This document shows positions 31,767-40,019 of a stretch of DNA of 64,000 bases, piece by piece. Each line of letters starts with the position of its first letter. Position 1 is the stretch's first letter. Source of the DNA: Akkermansia muciniphila (GTDB lineage Bacteria > Verrucomicrobiota > Verrucomicrobiia > Verrucomicrobiales > Akkermansiaceae); assembly GCF_040616545.1 (NCBI RefSeq), contig NZ_CP156688.1, positions 1,240,001-1,304,000 on the forward strand, written 5' to 3'. The notes beneath the pieces were generated by a model. It was not told where the DNA came from. It saw only the letters and a list, made by a program, of their open reading frames with translations, and ran no database searches. A program made the position numbers and the translations under genes.

Positions 31767-31795
31767 TTGACTTCAAGAAATATTGGACATATTTA
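31767..31795 (+). promoter_or_regulatory. Candidate promoter of the AT-rich island
   Basis: TTGACT (31767-31772) is followed after 17 bp by TATTTA (31790-31795), a four-of-six -10 match. The start would be near 31802, five bases before the first ATG. The -10 lies in and next to the left arm of a 15-bp inverted repeat. Confidence 0.4.
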
Positions 31796-31819
31796 AAATA
31801 AAGAATATGTCCAATATTT
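31778..31819. repeat. 15-bp perfect inverted repeat spanning the start codon
   Basis: The arms 31778-31792 and 31805-31819 (core tattggacata with its reverse complement tatgtccaata) are perfectly complementary over 15 bp around a 12-nt spacer. The ATG at 31807 lies inside the right arm. The repeat also covers the candidate -10 box. It could be an operator or, in RNA, a hairpin that hides the start codon. Confidence 0.8.
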
Positions 31820-32220
31820 TCTTATTAATTTTTTCATTGGTGCTCCCTCTTATTATTGGGGATAAAGCAAATGCAAAAGAGTTAAAATGTGAATATCATT
31901 TGAAAAATTTGCATATAGAGCCCGTAAAACAACCAAATACCGAACGCACTTATTCTGTGCATGTATCATGTAGAGTTGCCACTCAACACCATACTGGTTA
32001 TTCAAATACAGAACCATCATTCCGCAAAACATTTACACCTGTGGTAGTCAGTACTAGCGATAAAGAGAAAGGTGAAATTGAGGCATATGCTGAGGGAGTG
32101 AGAGAAGCATATATAGCCGCATGGAAGCGCTTACTGGAAGAATGTCGTTCTAACGCGCTTTCTGATTGCGGGGATTGCAATAATGTAGGATGCACATGTA
32201 AAGCTTGTGGGAAAAAATAA
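31807..32220 (+). CDS. Small secreted Cys-rich unknown protein, AT-rich island gene 1
   Basis: I do not recognise this 137-residue protein. A signal peptide (about residues 1-22, ending NAKEL or nearby) suggests secretion. The mature protein has a Cys-rich tail, CGDCNNVGCTCKACGKK, with five cysteines in 17 residues, which could bind metal or form disulfides, and two further cysteines earlier. The gene is far more AT-rich than its neighbours, which suggests horizontal acquisition. A TTG in the left arm of the inverted repeat (31783) is a possible alternative start. It is followed after 4 bp by another secreted gene, so the two form an operon. Confidence 0.6.
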   Translation: MSNIFLLIFSLVLPLIIGDKANAKELKCEYHLKNLHIEPVKQPNTERTYSVHVSCRVATQHHTGYSNTEPSFRKTFTPVVVSTSDKEKGEIEAYAEGVREAYIAAWKRLLEECRSNALSDCGDCNNVGCTCKACGKK

Positions 32221-32224
32221 ATAT

Positions 32225-32653
32225 ATGAAAGCATTATTAAAAATCGTTATTTTATCATTAGGATGTTTCTTTAATGCAATGGTTAGCCCATTGTTTGGGT
32301 CGGATAACCAAATTCAGGAGGAACAAAAAATTGAAGTTGGAACTTCGATTATCAATCCTATTGTTCTTAAGGGAATTAAGAATGTGAGTGATATCCAGGA
32401 AACACAGAAGGAATATATCAGAAAGCACTATGAAGGGTATGGTATATTGGGATATATGTATACCATGTACAAAAATCGCTATATCCAAATTATTTCCATA
32501 GAAAAAGAAGAATCTGAAAGCAAGTTGGTTTATTTTGATATGACGGATGTTTATAAAAAACTTGAAAGATCAAGGGATAAAAAAACAAAAATTCAAATCA
32601 AGGAATTGATGGGAGATCATCAGCCATTGGAAGAGGAAGATAAACTAAAGTAA
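32225..32653 (+). CDS. Small secreted unknown protein, AT-rich island gene 2
   Basis: This 142-residue protein starts with a hydrophobic signal sequence (residues 4-26, IVILSLGCFFNAMVSPLFG), possibly lipobox-like at LSLGC. The mature part is charged and ends in a Lys/Glu-rich stretch. It has no motif I can assign. The ATG at 32225 lies 4 bp past the stop of the first gene, so translation may be coupled. Its low GC matches that of its partner. It converges with the SNF2 gene only 42 bp away. Confidence 0.55.
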   Translation: MKALLKIVILSLGCFFNAMVSPLFGSDNQIQEEQKIEVGTSIINPIVLKGIKNVSDIQETQKEYIRKHYEGYGILGYMYTMYKNRYIQIISIEKEESESKLVYFDMTDVYKKLERSRDKKTKIQIKELMGDHQPLEEEDKLK

Positions 32654-32695
32654 TATTAAGGTATTTTTATCTATTGTTTTAGATACGCATTTGCT

Positions 32696-35377
32696 TTAAT
32701 TTTTGCAGAGCAATGCCTTAAGTTCTTCCTGGCTCATGTTCATGAGCCATTGTTCCGGGCCTCCTGAGAACAGGTCGTCCGCCATGCGGCGTTTTTCCGC
32801 CAGCATGGCGTCAATGCGGTCCTCAATGGTGCCGCGGCAGATCAGGCGGTGCACCAGCACGTTCCGGTGCTGGCCGATGCGGTAGGCCCGGTCCGTGGCC
32901 TGGTTTTCCACGGCGGGGTTCCACCAGCGGTCCACATGGATGACGTGAGAGGCCTGGGTGAGCGTCAGGCCGGTTCCGGCGGCTTTCAGGGATAAGATGC
33001 AGAAGGGAGGGCCGGATTCCTTCTGGAAGGCGTTCACGATGCCCTGCCGCTCCGGAATGGGGGTGCCGCCGTGCAGCGTAAACCCGGAACGGCCGAAGAC
33101 GGTGGAGAGCAGGTCATGCAGGTGCGGGATGATGGAGCGGAACTGGGTGAAGAGGATGGCTTTTTCCTGCCGGGCAGCGATGGAGGCGCACAGTTCCTGA
33201 AGGCGCAGGAATTTTCCGGAGCGCTCCGGAGCGTAGTCATCCGTGCCCTGGAATTGGGCGGGGTGGTTGCAAATCTGCTTGAGGCGCGCCAGTACGGGAA
33301 GAATCAGCATGAGGCGCGTGGCGGGGTCCGGTTCATCCAGCATGGCGTGCAGGGCGTCTATCTGCGTCTGGTACAGGGCGGCCTGTTCCGGCGTGAGGGG
33401 GCAGTAGGCGGGGATTTCCGTCTTGTCCGGCAGGTCCGGCACCAGCGCCGGGTCTGTCTTCATCCTGCGCAGGATGAAAGGGCGCACCAGGCGGCGCAGC
33501 GGGGCATAGCCGCGTTCCAGGGTGCGGGTGAAGGTTTCAAAGCTCTTCCTGTTTCCCAGCAGTCCCGGATTCAGGAATTCCATCAGGCTCCATAGCTCGT
33601 TCAGGTTGTTTTCCACCGGCGTGCCGGACAGGGCGGCGCGCCGTTCCCCGTGCAGGGAGCGGATGGCGCGGGAGCGTGCGGAACCGGCGTTTTTAATGGC
33701 CTGCGCTTCATCCAGAATAATGGCCGGAAAGTGCAGTTTCGCCAGGCCAGGCGTGCGCGCCGCCATGCCGTACGTGGTGATGACGGCGTGGCAGTTTTCA
33801 CGGTGCGTTCTTTCCCCCGGCCGCCATGAGTCCGGAGTGGAGGGGTGCATGATGCGCAGCGCGAGCTCCGGAGCGAAGCGCTCCGCTTCCTCCTGCCAGT
33901 TGGACAGGAGGGAAGCCGGAGCCACGATCAGGGCCGGGAGGCCGTCCAGCCGTCCTTCCCTGCGCAGGACATCCAGCCACGCGATGGCCTGGAGGGTTTT
34001 TCCCAGCCCCATGTCATCCGCCAGGCAGGCGCCGAAGCCGCGTTCCGTCACCCGGTACAGGAAGCCAAAGCCCTCTTTCTGGTAGGGCCGCATCAGCGCG
34101 TTCAAATGAGGCGGGAGCTCCGGCACGGATACGGAAACCTCCCCCGCCAGGATGTCCAGCGCCTGCTGAAGCCCCTTACCCGGTTCCATCACGCAGTCTT
34201 CATCCGGTTCCGGAAGCTGCGCCAGCTGGCCGGAGGGGCCGTTGACCAGCAACCTGAGCCCCTGCACCAGGGGGATGCCGAGAGAGCTCATCATGCGCGC
34301 GGCCTTGTTCCACCGGTCCATTAGGTCCCGGACCTTCTGGGCGTCCACGCGCACCCATTCCCCCTTGAAGCGGATCAGGCCGTCCCCGTTGTTGAGCAGT
34401 TCTTCCAGTTCCTCCGGCGCCAGGTCCCTGCCTCCCAGCGTGGCGGAGACGGAGAACCTCAGCAGGCTGTGGACGGAAAGGCCGGAGGAATGGGCCGTTT
34501 TTTCCCCGCCTGGTGCATCCGCCGTGACTTTCACCTGTAATTTGGGAGGGGCCTTTTTCCACAGGTTTACCATGCGCACGATGATGCCCGCGCGCTCATA
34601 CGCCGGAGAGTCCTGAAGAAAGTCCCGCGCTTCAGAAGCACTCCAGGCCAGCGGGGCGTAAATCTTGCCGTTGTCCAGCAGACGCTGGAGCAGGGGGCTT
34701 TCCCGCGCCGCTTCCTTCAGCGGCTGGAGCACGGCCAGCAGGGCCGTATGGTTCCCTTCATGAAGTTTCAGGGCGGTGGAAAGGGGAAGGTGGCGCACCT
34801 GGTTATCCGCCGCGCTCTGATGCGCAAAGGTAGCCATAAAGGCAAAGGGGCGGGAGCCCGTGGCGTCATCCCGGTTTTCCGCCAGGTGGAAGAATACCTT
34901 GCCTATCTGGTTCCAGGGGGCTCCCAGGCTGTTCAGCCATGCGGCGGGAGTAATGCCGCGTGCGGAGATTTCCCTGCTCACCAGCCGCCGGAAGTCCCCA
35001 AGCCACCCTGCGATGACGCCGGGAGTCACGTATTCCGCGCCCGGTACGGGAGGGAACTGCTCCGCCAGGGCCGCCCTTTCCGCTGCGGAGCCCGGCAGGT
35101 GGTCCAGAACGGCATCCACCTCATCTGGTCTTTCCGCGGCGGCATGCGCCATGCGGGTGAGCGCCTGGCGCGCCAGATTCCTGATGAAATAAGCGGCCGG
35201 GTCCGGCGTGGTTTCCCAGTTGGAGACGGCCAGGGCATACAGCCCGTTTCCGGCTCCTTCTTCAAACAGGCGGTCCAGGGGGGGAATATCCGTCACGAGC
35301 GCCCCGGAGGGAAGAATGCGGAAACCGCTGAAGTTCCGCTCCTCTTCCGGCGCTGCATGATGGGGGTCCGGCTGCAT
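32696..35377 (-). CDS. SNF2-family DEAD/DEAH-box helicase
   Basis: This 893-residue protein (from the ATG at 35377; a TTG at 35416 adds 13 residues) has a SNF2/RapA-like two-lobe ATPase in its C-terminal half. Walker A is DDMGLGKTLQAI (about residue 455), and the DEAH box is LDEAQA. Other motifs are SGTPVEN, ILFTQFRSI, LKAAGTGLTLTQA and DRAYRIGQ. The N-terminal 430 residues are unassigned, which fits bacterial SNF2 proteins with accessory regions. These act on nucleic acid-protein complexes in the cytosol. No restriction or methylase genes are adjacent, so a phage-defence role is not supported here. It converges with the AT-rich island genes. Confidence 0.88.
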   Translation of the reverse strand: MQPDPHHAAPEEERNFSGFRILPSGALVTDIPPLDRLFEEGAGNGLYALAVSNWETTPDPAAYFIRNLARQALTRMAHAAAERPDEVDAVLDHLPGSAAERAALAEQFPPVPGAEYVTPGVIAGWLGDFRRLVSREISARGITPAAWLNSLGAPWNQIGKVFFHLAENRDDATGSRPFAFMATFAHQSAADNQVRHLPLSTALKLHEGNHTALLAVLQPLKEAARESPLLQRLLDNGKIYAPLAWSASEARDFLQDSPAYERAGIIVRMVNLWKKAPPKLQVKVTADAPGGEKTAHSSGLSVHSLLRFSVSATLGGRDLAPEELEELLNNGDGLIRFKGEWVRVDAQKVRDLMDRWNKAARMMSSLGIPLVQGLRLLVNGPSGQLAQLPEPDEDCVMEPGKGLQQALDILAGEVSVSVPELPPHLNALMRPYQKEGFGFLYRVTERGFGACLADDMGLGKTLQAIAWLDVLRREGRLDGLPALIVAPASLLSNWQEEAERFAPELALRIMHPSTPDSWRPGERTHRENCHAVITTYGMAARTPGLAKLHFPAIILDEAQAIKNAGSARSRAIRSLHGERRAALSGTPVENNLNELWSLMEFLNPGLLGNRKSFETFTRTLERGYAPLRRLVRPFILRRMKTDPALVPDLPDKTEIPAYCPLTPEQAALYQTQIDALHAMLDEPDPATRLMLILPVLARLKQICNHPAQFQGTDDYAPERSGKFLRLQELCASIAARQEKAILFTQFRSIIPHLHDLLSTVFGRSGFTLHGGTPIPERQGIVNAFQKESGPPFCILSLKAAGTGLTLTQASHVIHVDRWWNPAVENQATDRAYRIGQHRNVLVHRLICRGTIEDRIDAMLAEKRRMADDLFSGGPEQWLMNMSQEELKALLCKN

Positions 35378-35455
35378 GGCTGACGGGACTATAGCATGCC
35401 GGCGCGGCTTGTTCAATCCATCCTGCCGCGCTGTGGCATGCAGTGCCCGTGCGCG

Positions 35456-36913
35456 TTACAGGGCGAAGGTGTTCGTTTTGATGATGGGCAGTTTGGGCGG
35501 CGGCGGGTTGAAAAGCTCCTTGATTTGTTTCAGGTAGGTAATCAGGGCTTCGCGGACTTTAATGCCGGTGGGTTTGCCGTTTCCCCTTTGAGGAAACTTG
35601 AAATTGTTGCACAGGTAGTCTCCCATCGCCACGGTATAGACCATGTTATTCTTCAGGGTGCTGGAGATGCTTGGCGTAACGCCGTCCATAATCTGGTAGG
35701 AAAAACCGGAGCAGTACACTTCCAGAATGCCGCCCTCATCCTCTGACGGAGACATGAATTTGGACAGGATCAGCTGTTCAATGTCCGCCTTGCTCATGGA
35801 GCAGGTGACGATCTTTTCCCGGAAGGGCTCCATTTCATAAATATCCTTGATCGTAATGGGGCCTTTGCAGAGATGGCTCTTGGCCCGTACGCCGCCGCGG
35901 TTGTAAATGGCGATGTCGGCATTGGAGGCCTGCTGGATGGCTTTGCAGAAAATGGTGCCTATGGTGACGTGCGTGAGGTCCTCCCCGGCTACGCCTACCT
36001 GCTGTTTGAAAAGCGGATTTCCGGTGAACTTCTGCACCAGCTTTTCCACCTCCGGATCGTCAGGTATCTTGCCGTTCAGCTCAATGGCCTTGGTTGATTT
36101 GGAGAGGATGGAGACTGGCTTTTCCGTGGAGAAGGTAATTTCCGTAACGCCTGCATGGCTTAACCTGTGGCCCGTGTGGCTGAGCAGGGTACCGGTCTTA
36201 AGCTGTCCGTTAGGTAGCATGACATGAGTATGACCGCCCAGAATGACGTCGATATTAGGTGAATACCTCATCATTTTCATGTCGTGTTCGTAACCCAGAT
36301 GGCTCAGGATGATATTGATGGTGTTATGGTGCAGGCGGAACCTGTCCATAATGCTTTTGTAGTCATCTTCATCCGGCAGCTTCCATGAAATGCCTCCCAT
36401 CCTCCGGACATCCGTGGTCTGCAGGTCCGCCAGCCCGATGAACCCTACGGAAATGGGAGTGCCCTTGAGAGGTATGCTGACATACGGTGAAAAACAATTT
36501 GTCAGCGCAGGGGAGGCATTGACGTTGGTAAGGACAAACTTGGTGCGCGGCATCCCCTTGATGTGGTCGCGGAGGGCCTCCTGTCCGTAATCCAGGTCAT
36601 GGTTCCCGACGGTCGCCAGATCATACCCCAGCTTGTTCATCAGGATGGTGAGGGGTTCGCCCCGTTTTTCCCACTCGTCCACGTAGGGATTTCCCATGAA
36701 ATAATCCCCTGAATCAACCAGCAGGACGTGCGGGTACTTGGCGCGGTACTGTTTTACCAGCGTGGCCAGTTTGGGTAATTTGTCCAGATTGCCGTGAATG
36801 TCGCTGGTGGAAATGATGATCAGCGTTTTATTAGGGTCCGATTTCAGCTTCTGGGCCAGGGAGAACGGGCACAGGCAGGCCAGACCGGCAAGAATAATGC
36901 GAGGCGGAATCAT
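35456..36913 (-). CDS. Exported 5'-nucleotidase-like metallophosphoesterase
   Basis: This 485-residue protein has an N-terminal signal sequence (residues 1-20, ending SLAQ). The metallophosphatase domain comes next: STSDIHGNLD, DSGDYFMGNP, TVGNHDLDYG and GGHTHVMLP supply the two-metal ligands. A C-terminal 5'-nucleotidase domain (about 305-470) with IYNRGGVRAKSH provides substrate binding. The family hydrolyses nucleotides or related phosphate esters in the periplasm for phosphate or nucleoside recovery. The exact substrate is not certain. It shares the minus strand with the RlpA lipoprotein gene upstream, 39 bp away. Confidence 0.9.
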   Translation of the reverse strand: MIPPRIILAGLACLCPFSLAQKLKSDPNKTLIIISTSDIHGNLDKLPKLATLVKQYRAKYPHVLLVDSGDYFMGNPYVDEWEKRGEPLTILMNKLGYDLATVGNHDLDYGQEALRDHIKGMPRTKFVLTNVNASPALTNCFSPYVSIPLKGTPISVGFIGLADLQTTDVRRMGGISWKLPDEDDYKSIMDRFRLHHNTINIILSHLGYEHDMKMMRYSPNIDVILGGHTHVMLPNGQLKTGTLLSHTGHRLSHAGVTEITFSTEKPVSILSKSTKAIELNGKIPDDPEVEKLVQKFTGNPLFKQQVGVAGEDLTHVTIGTIFCKAIQQASNADIAIYNRGGVRAKSHLCKGPITIKDIYEMEPFREKIVTCSMSKADIEQLILSKFMSPSEDEGGILEVYCSGFSYQIMDGVTPSISSTLKNNMVYTVAMGDYLCNNFKFPQRGNGKPTGIKVREALITYLKQIKELFNPPPPKLPIIKTNTFAL

Positions 36914-36952
36914 GGACGGAAAAATAGAGCTGCGGAAAGGATAAGATGGTGA

Positions 36953-37456
36953 TTAACGGGCGAAAACCTCGTAAGGCCCGTCGCCCACGGAAATGACTTC
37001 CAGACGGACCTTGGATACGCCGCGGCTGCGCAGGCCGATGCGGCTTGCGGCGGACGCGGTGAGGTCAATCAGGCGGTTGCTGTGAAAAGGTCCGCGGTTG
37101 TTGATGCGGACGATGGCGGATTTTCCGGTTGCCAGGCAGGTGACTTTCACCTTGCACGGCATCGGCAGGGTGGTGTGGGCCGCGGTCATGGAGCTCTGGG
37201 GGTTAATGTACTCTCCGGAGGATGTCTTCATGCTGCGGCCTTTTCCGCCGTACCATGAGGCATAGCCGGTTTCACTGTATTTCAGGGCATCAGCCACGCT
37301 CATGGGTGTATATCTTTTCCCCCGCACCCGGTAGGGCGCATTTTTTACATGCGCTTCTGCCGCTTGTACGGACGGGGCCGTTTTCCGTGTGCACTTCTCC
37401 GTGGTGGAGCAGGCCGGCATCAGAAAAAGCAGCAGGGCGGGGATGGACCAATTCAC
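36953..37456 (-). CDS. rlpA: RlpA-like lipoprotein
   Basis: This 167-residue protein starts at a GTG (37456) with AAGGA at a good distance before it. An earlier GTG at 37474 lacks such a site. A lipobox (LMPACS) follows the hydrophobic signal. The double-psi beta-barrel contains GYASWYGGKGRSMKTSSGEYINPQ and VRINNRGPF with the aspartate-equivalent region. RlpA proteins act on peptidoglycan lacking stem peptides, and the E. coli form sits at the septum. The C-terminal SPOR domain of some relatives is absent. It belongs with the amidase and L,D-transpeptidase as envelope lipoproteins in this window. Confidence 0.85.
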   Translation of the reverse strand: MNWSIPALLLFLMPACSTTEKCTRKTAPSVQAAEAHVKNAPYRVRGKRYTPMSVADALKYSETGYASWYGGKGRSMKTSSGEYINPQSSMTAAHTTLPMPCKVKVTCLATGKSAIVRINNRGPFHSNRLIDLTASAASRIGLRSRGVSKVRLEVISVGDGPYEVFAR

Positions 37457-37606
37457 GCTTTTTATCCTTAACACATGTTTATAATCTTGTATAACAAAAA
37501 AGAAACAGGAATTGAAATTTAAGGGATAGGGAGGTCAGGGAGGAATCTTCCGCCCGCTGAGGTTTACCAGTTGAGCGGTGTGGAAAAATGCAGTATGCTT
37601 GCCCGC

Positions 37607-38479
37607 ATGAATCCTTCCAAGGTAATTGGCCTGGTCGCACTGGCGGAGAAACCCGGGCTGCCGGAGGCGCTGCGCATCATGCGCCGTGAGCTTGCCCGCC
37701 ACGGGCTGGGCTCCTGCGTTATTGAAACGCCTGATGCCCTGGAACAGTGCATCACCCGGTGCAGCCTGCTGGTGACGTTCGGAGGGGACGGCACCATGCT
37801 TACCGTCTCCACCCTGGCGGCCATGCACCATGTGCCCCTGGCGGGGGTGAACCTGGGGCGCCTGGGATTCATGACCACCTGTTCCGTGCAGGAACTGCCG
37901 CTGCTGGCGTATGCCCTCCAGGAGGGATCCTACCTGACGGATGACCGCTCCATGCTGGAGGTGGTCAAGATGGGGGTGGACGGCTCTCCGGCCCCGCTCC
38001 GCAAACTGGCGCTGAATGAGGTTTCCCTCATCCGCGCCCAGTCCGGCAAGATGGTGGACCTGGATGCGGAGATAGACGGGGAACTGCTGAACCGCTACCA
38101 TGCGGACGGCGTCCTGGTCTCCACCCCCACTGGTTCCACGGCGTACTCCCTTTCCGCGGGGGGGCCTCTGGTATGGCCCATGTCCCGGGTGGTGTGCGTC
38201 ACCCCCATCTGCCCGCACAGCCTGACCAACCGCTCCGTGGTGCTTCCGGATACCATGACCATCCGCCTGCGCCCCCGCGAGCGCCGCGGCCGCTTTGACT
38301 CCATGGTTTATTCCCTGGACGGCCGTTCCGCCTACCCCATTGAAGTGGGGGAAAGCCTCGTGATCCGGAAAGCTCCGGAAACCCTCTCCCTGGTTCATCT
38401 CCGGAAGCAGAACTTCGGCGCCCTTCTGAGGGCCAAGCTGCGCTGGCAGGGCGCGGAGATTCCCACGGATGATGAGTGA
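37607..38479 (+). CDS. nadK: NAD kinase
   Basis: This 290-residue enzyme (from the ATG at 37607; alternatives at 37595 and 37571 add 4 or 12 residues) phosphorylates NAD to NADP in the cytosol. The signature GGDGTML (about residue 62), LNEVSLIRA, and STPTGSTAYSLSAGGP are present, as expected in the family. The region directly before has no ribosome-binding site of note. It lies upstream of the ribosomal protein operon on the same strand, 230 bp away, with a candidate promoter in between. Confidence 0.95.
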   Translation: MNPSKVIGLVALAEKPGLPEALRIMRRELARHGLGSCVIETPDALEQCITRCSLLVTFGGDGTMLTVSTLAAMHHVPLAGVNLGRLGFMTTCSVQELPLLAYALQEGSYLTDDRSMLEVVKMGVDGSPAPLRKLALNEVSLIRAQSGKMVDLDAEIDGELLNRYHADGVLVSTPTGSTAYSLSAGGPLVWPMSRVVCVTPICPHSLTNRSVVLPDTMTIRLRPRERRGRFDSMVYSLDGRSAYPIEVGESLVIRKAPETLSLVHLRKQNFGALLRAKLRWQGAEIPTDDE

Positions 38480-38615
38480 AACCCGTTCCGGGGGCCGGAA
38501 TAGGCGGCTGGACGCCATGTTCCCGCAACGGCGGCTTTTGCGGACGGGAGGGCATGTTCATTTGCCGTTCCGCATTGGCGGAGGGGCGGTAAAACTATTT
38601 TTTTAGGATGCGGGC

Positions 38616-38645
38616 TTGACGAAAAGGCCCATCCTATCATACTCT
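38616..38645 (+). promoter_or_regulatory. Candidate promoter of the ribosomal protein operon
   Basis: TTGACG (38616-38621) is followed after 18 bp by TACTCT (38640-38645), a weak -10. The hairpin at 38653-38673 would lie at the very 5' end of the transcript. Confidence 0.35.
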
Positions 38646-38652
38646 TCCTGCC

Positions 38653-38673
38653 CTACCACCAAGGGGGTGGTAG
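38653..38673 (+). promoter_or_regulatory. Leader stem-loop before rplX
   Basis: ctaccacc (38653-38660) and ggtggtag (38666-38673) form a perfect 8-bp stem around aaggg. It lies 36 bp before the rplX ATG. A ribosomal-protein binding site or mRNA 5'-stabiliser is plausible, but there is no direct match to a known L24 or S8 target. Confidence 0.5.
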
Positions 38674-38709
38674 ATCTTAATCGCATAAACGCGTAAGAAA
38701 TAGTCATAT

Positions 38710-38937
38710 ATGAAGACCCACGTGAAAAAAGGTGATGAAGTAGAAATCATCGCCGGACGTAACCACAAGGGCAAGCGCGGCACCGTTCTCGCCGTAAATG
38801 CTTCCAAAGGTACTGTCATCGTAGAAGGCGTCCGCACCCTGAAAAAGGCTGTGCGCCCGACCGAACAGAACCCGGAAGGCGGCATTCAGGAGATCAACGG
38901 CCCGATTCACATCTCCAACGTGAAAAAAGTAGGCTAG
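38710..38937 (+). CDS. rplX: 50S ribosomal protein L24
   Basis: This 75-residue protein has the KOW motif of L24: [22 protein letters not shown], then the basic C-terminal ISNVKKVG. L24 starts assembly of the large subunit by binding 23S rRNA domain I. It is the first gene of the operon here, whereas in E. coli rplN precedes it. It is short for the family (about 100), lacking the C-terminal extension. No Shine-Dalgarno sequence is seen. rplE follows 65 bp later. Confidence 0.95.
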   Translation: MKTHVKKGDEVEIIAGRNHKGKRGTVLAVNASKGTVIVEGVRTLKKAVRPTEQNPEGGIQEINGPIHISNVKKVG

Positions 38938-39002
38938 GCCTCCGGCCTGACCCTGCGCTTAAGCCATACCAATCATTAATAAAGAGCTGACCCGCTAAAA
39001 CA

Positions 39003-39584
39003 ATGAGTACACCAACACTGCAAACATACTACCGTGAAAAGGTCGTTCCCGGCCTTCAAGCGAAGCATGCATACAAGAACGTGCATCAGATTCCCCGCCT
39101 GGAGAAGATTGTTGTCACCTCCTGCATGGGCAAGCACCCGGACCGCAAGCAGGCCGTGGAAGATGCCGTCAACGAAATTGCCAAAATCACCGGACAGAAG
39201 CCGTCCACTACCTTTGCCCGCAAGAGCGTGGCCAACTTCAAGGTGCGCGAAGGCGAACCTCTGGGAGCCCGCGTAACGCTGCGCGGCGCCCGCATGTGGG
39301 AATTCCTGGACCGTTTCATCAACGTTACGGCTCCGAACATCCGCGACTTCCGCGGCCTCCCCTACAAGTCCTTTGACGGCAACGGGAACTATGCCATCGG
39401 TATCTCTGACCAGTCCATCTTCCCGGAAATCGAACTTGACCAGATCAAGCGCCAGATCGGCTTCGACATCATTTTCGTGACCACCGCTCCTACGGACGAT
39501 GAAGGCCGCGACCTGCTCCGCGCCCTGGGTGTTCCCATGCGCGAACCGAAGAAGGCCGAAGAAACTCAACCCGCTAACGCCTAA
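39003..39584 (+). CDS. rplE: 50S ribosomal protein L5
   Basis: This 193-residue protein is L5, which binds 5S rRNA and lies in the central protuberance. Conserved segments are YREKVVPGL, KIVVTSCMGKH, KPSTTFARKSVANFKVREG, GARVTLRG and GLPYKSFDGNGNYAIGI. The C-terminal 20 residues are an acidic/alanine-rich tail not always present in L5. The start ATG at 39003 lacks a Shine-Dalgarno sequence. rpsH follows 12 bp later; rpsN, usually in between, is absent. Confidence 0.97.
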   Translation: MSTPTLQTYYREKVVPGLQAKHAYKNVHQIPRLEKIVVTSCMGKHPDRKQAVEDAVNEIAKITGQKPSTTFARKSVANFKVREGEPLGARVTLRGARMWEFLDRFINVTAPNIRDFRGLPYKSFDGNGNYAIGISDQSIFPEIELDQIKRQIGFDIIFVTTAPTDDEGRDLLRALGVPMREPKKAEETQPANA

Positions 39585-39596
39585 CTATTTCTTACC

Positions 39597-39998
39597 ATGG
39601 CCGTATTAAGTGACCCCATTTCCGACTTCCTCACCCGCCTGAAAAACGCCAGCTTGGCCGGCAACGAGGAATTTACCGCTCCCTGCTCCAACATCAAGGT
39701 GGAAATCGCCCGGATTCTGCAGGAAGAAGGCTACATCTGGAACTATGAAGTGACCGGTGAAGGCACCAAGAAGCAAATCAAGGTGAAAACCAAATTTACC
39801 TCCCAGGGCAAGCCGGTCGTTACCGACGTGAAGCGCAGCTCCAAGCCGGGCCGCCGTCAGTACGTTTCTTCCGAGGACATTCCCCGCGTTCTCAGTGGGC
39901 TTGGCATTGCCATCGTCTCCACCTCCCGTGGTGTGATGACCGGTGCGCAGGCGCGCAAGCAGAGCATTGGTGGCGAACTTCTCGCCCTTGTCTGGTAA
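39597..39998 (+). CDS. rpsH: 30S ribosomal protein S8
   Basis: This 133-residue protein begins MAVLSDPISDFLTRLKNASL, the typical S8 N-terminus, and ends with TSRGVMTGAQARKQSIGGELLALVW, where the usual C-terminal motif is kept. S8 binds 16S rRNA helix 21 and, in E. coli, represses its own operon. The preceding dozen bases are pyrimidine-rich (ctatttcttacc) with no Shine-Dalgarno sequence. In E. coli the order is rplE-rpsN-rpsH, so rpsN is missing here. rplF follows 21 bp later. Confidence 0.97.
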   Translation: MAVLSDPISDFLTRLKNASLAGNEEFTAPCSNIKVEIARILQEEGYIWNYEVTGEGTKKQIKVKTKFTSQGKPVVTDVKRSSKPGRRQYVSSEDIPRVLSGLGIAIVSTSRGVMTGAQARKQSIGGELLALVW

Positions 39999-40019
39999 CC
40001 ATTAACATTTCCTAAACAT

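Noticed and set aside
32696-35377. Phage-defence system around the SNF2 helicase
   Set aside because: No nuclease, methylase or other defence partner is next to it; the neighbours are a phosphoesterase and two small secreted proteins.
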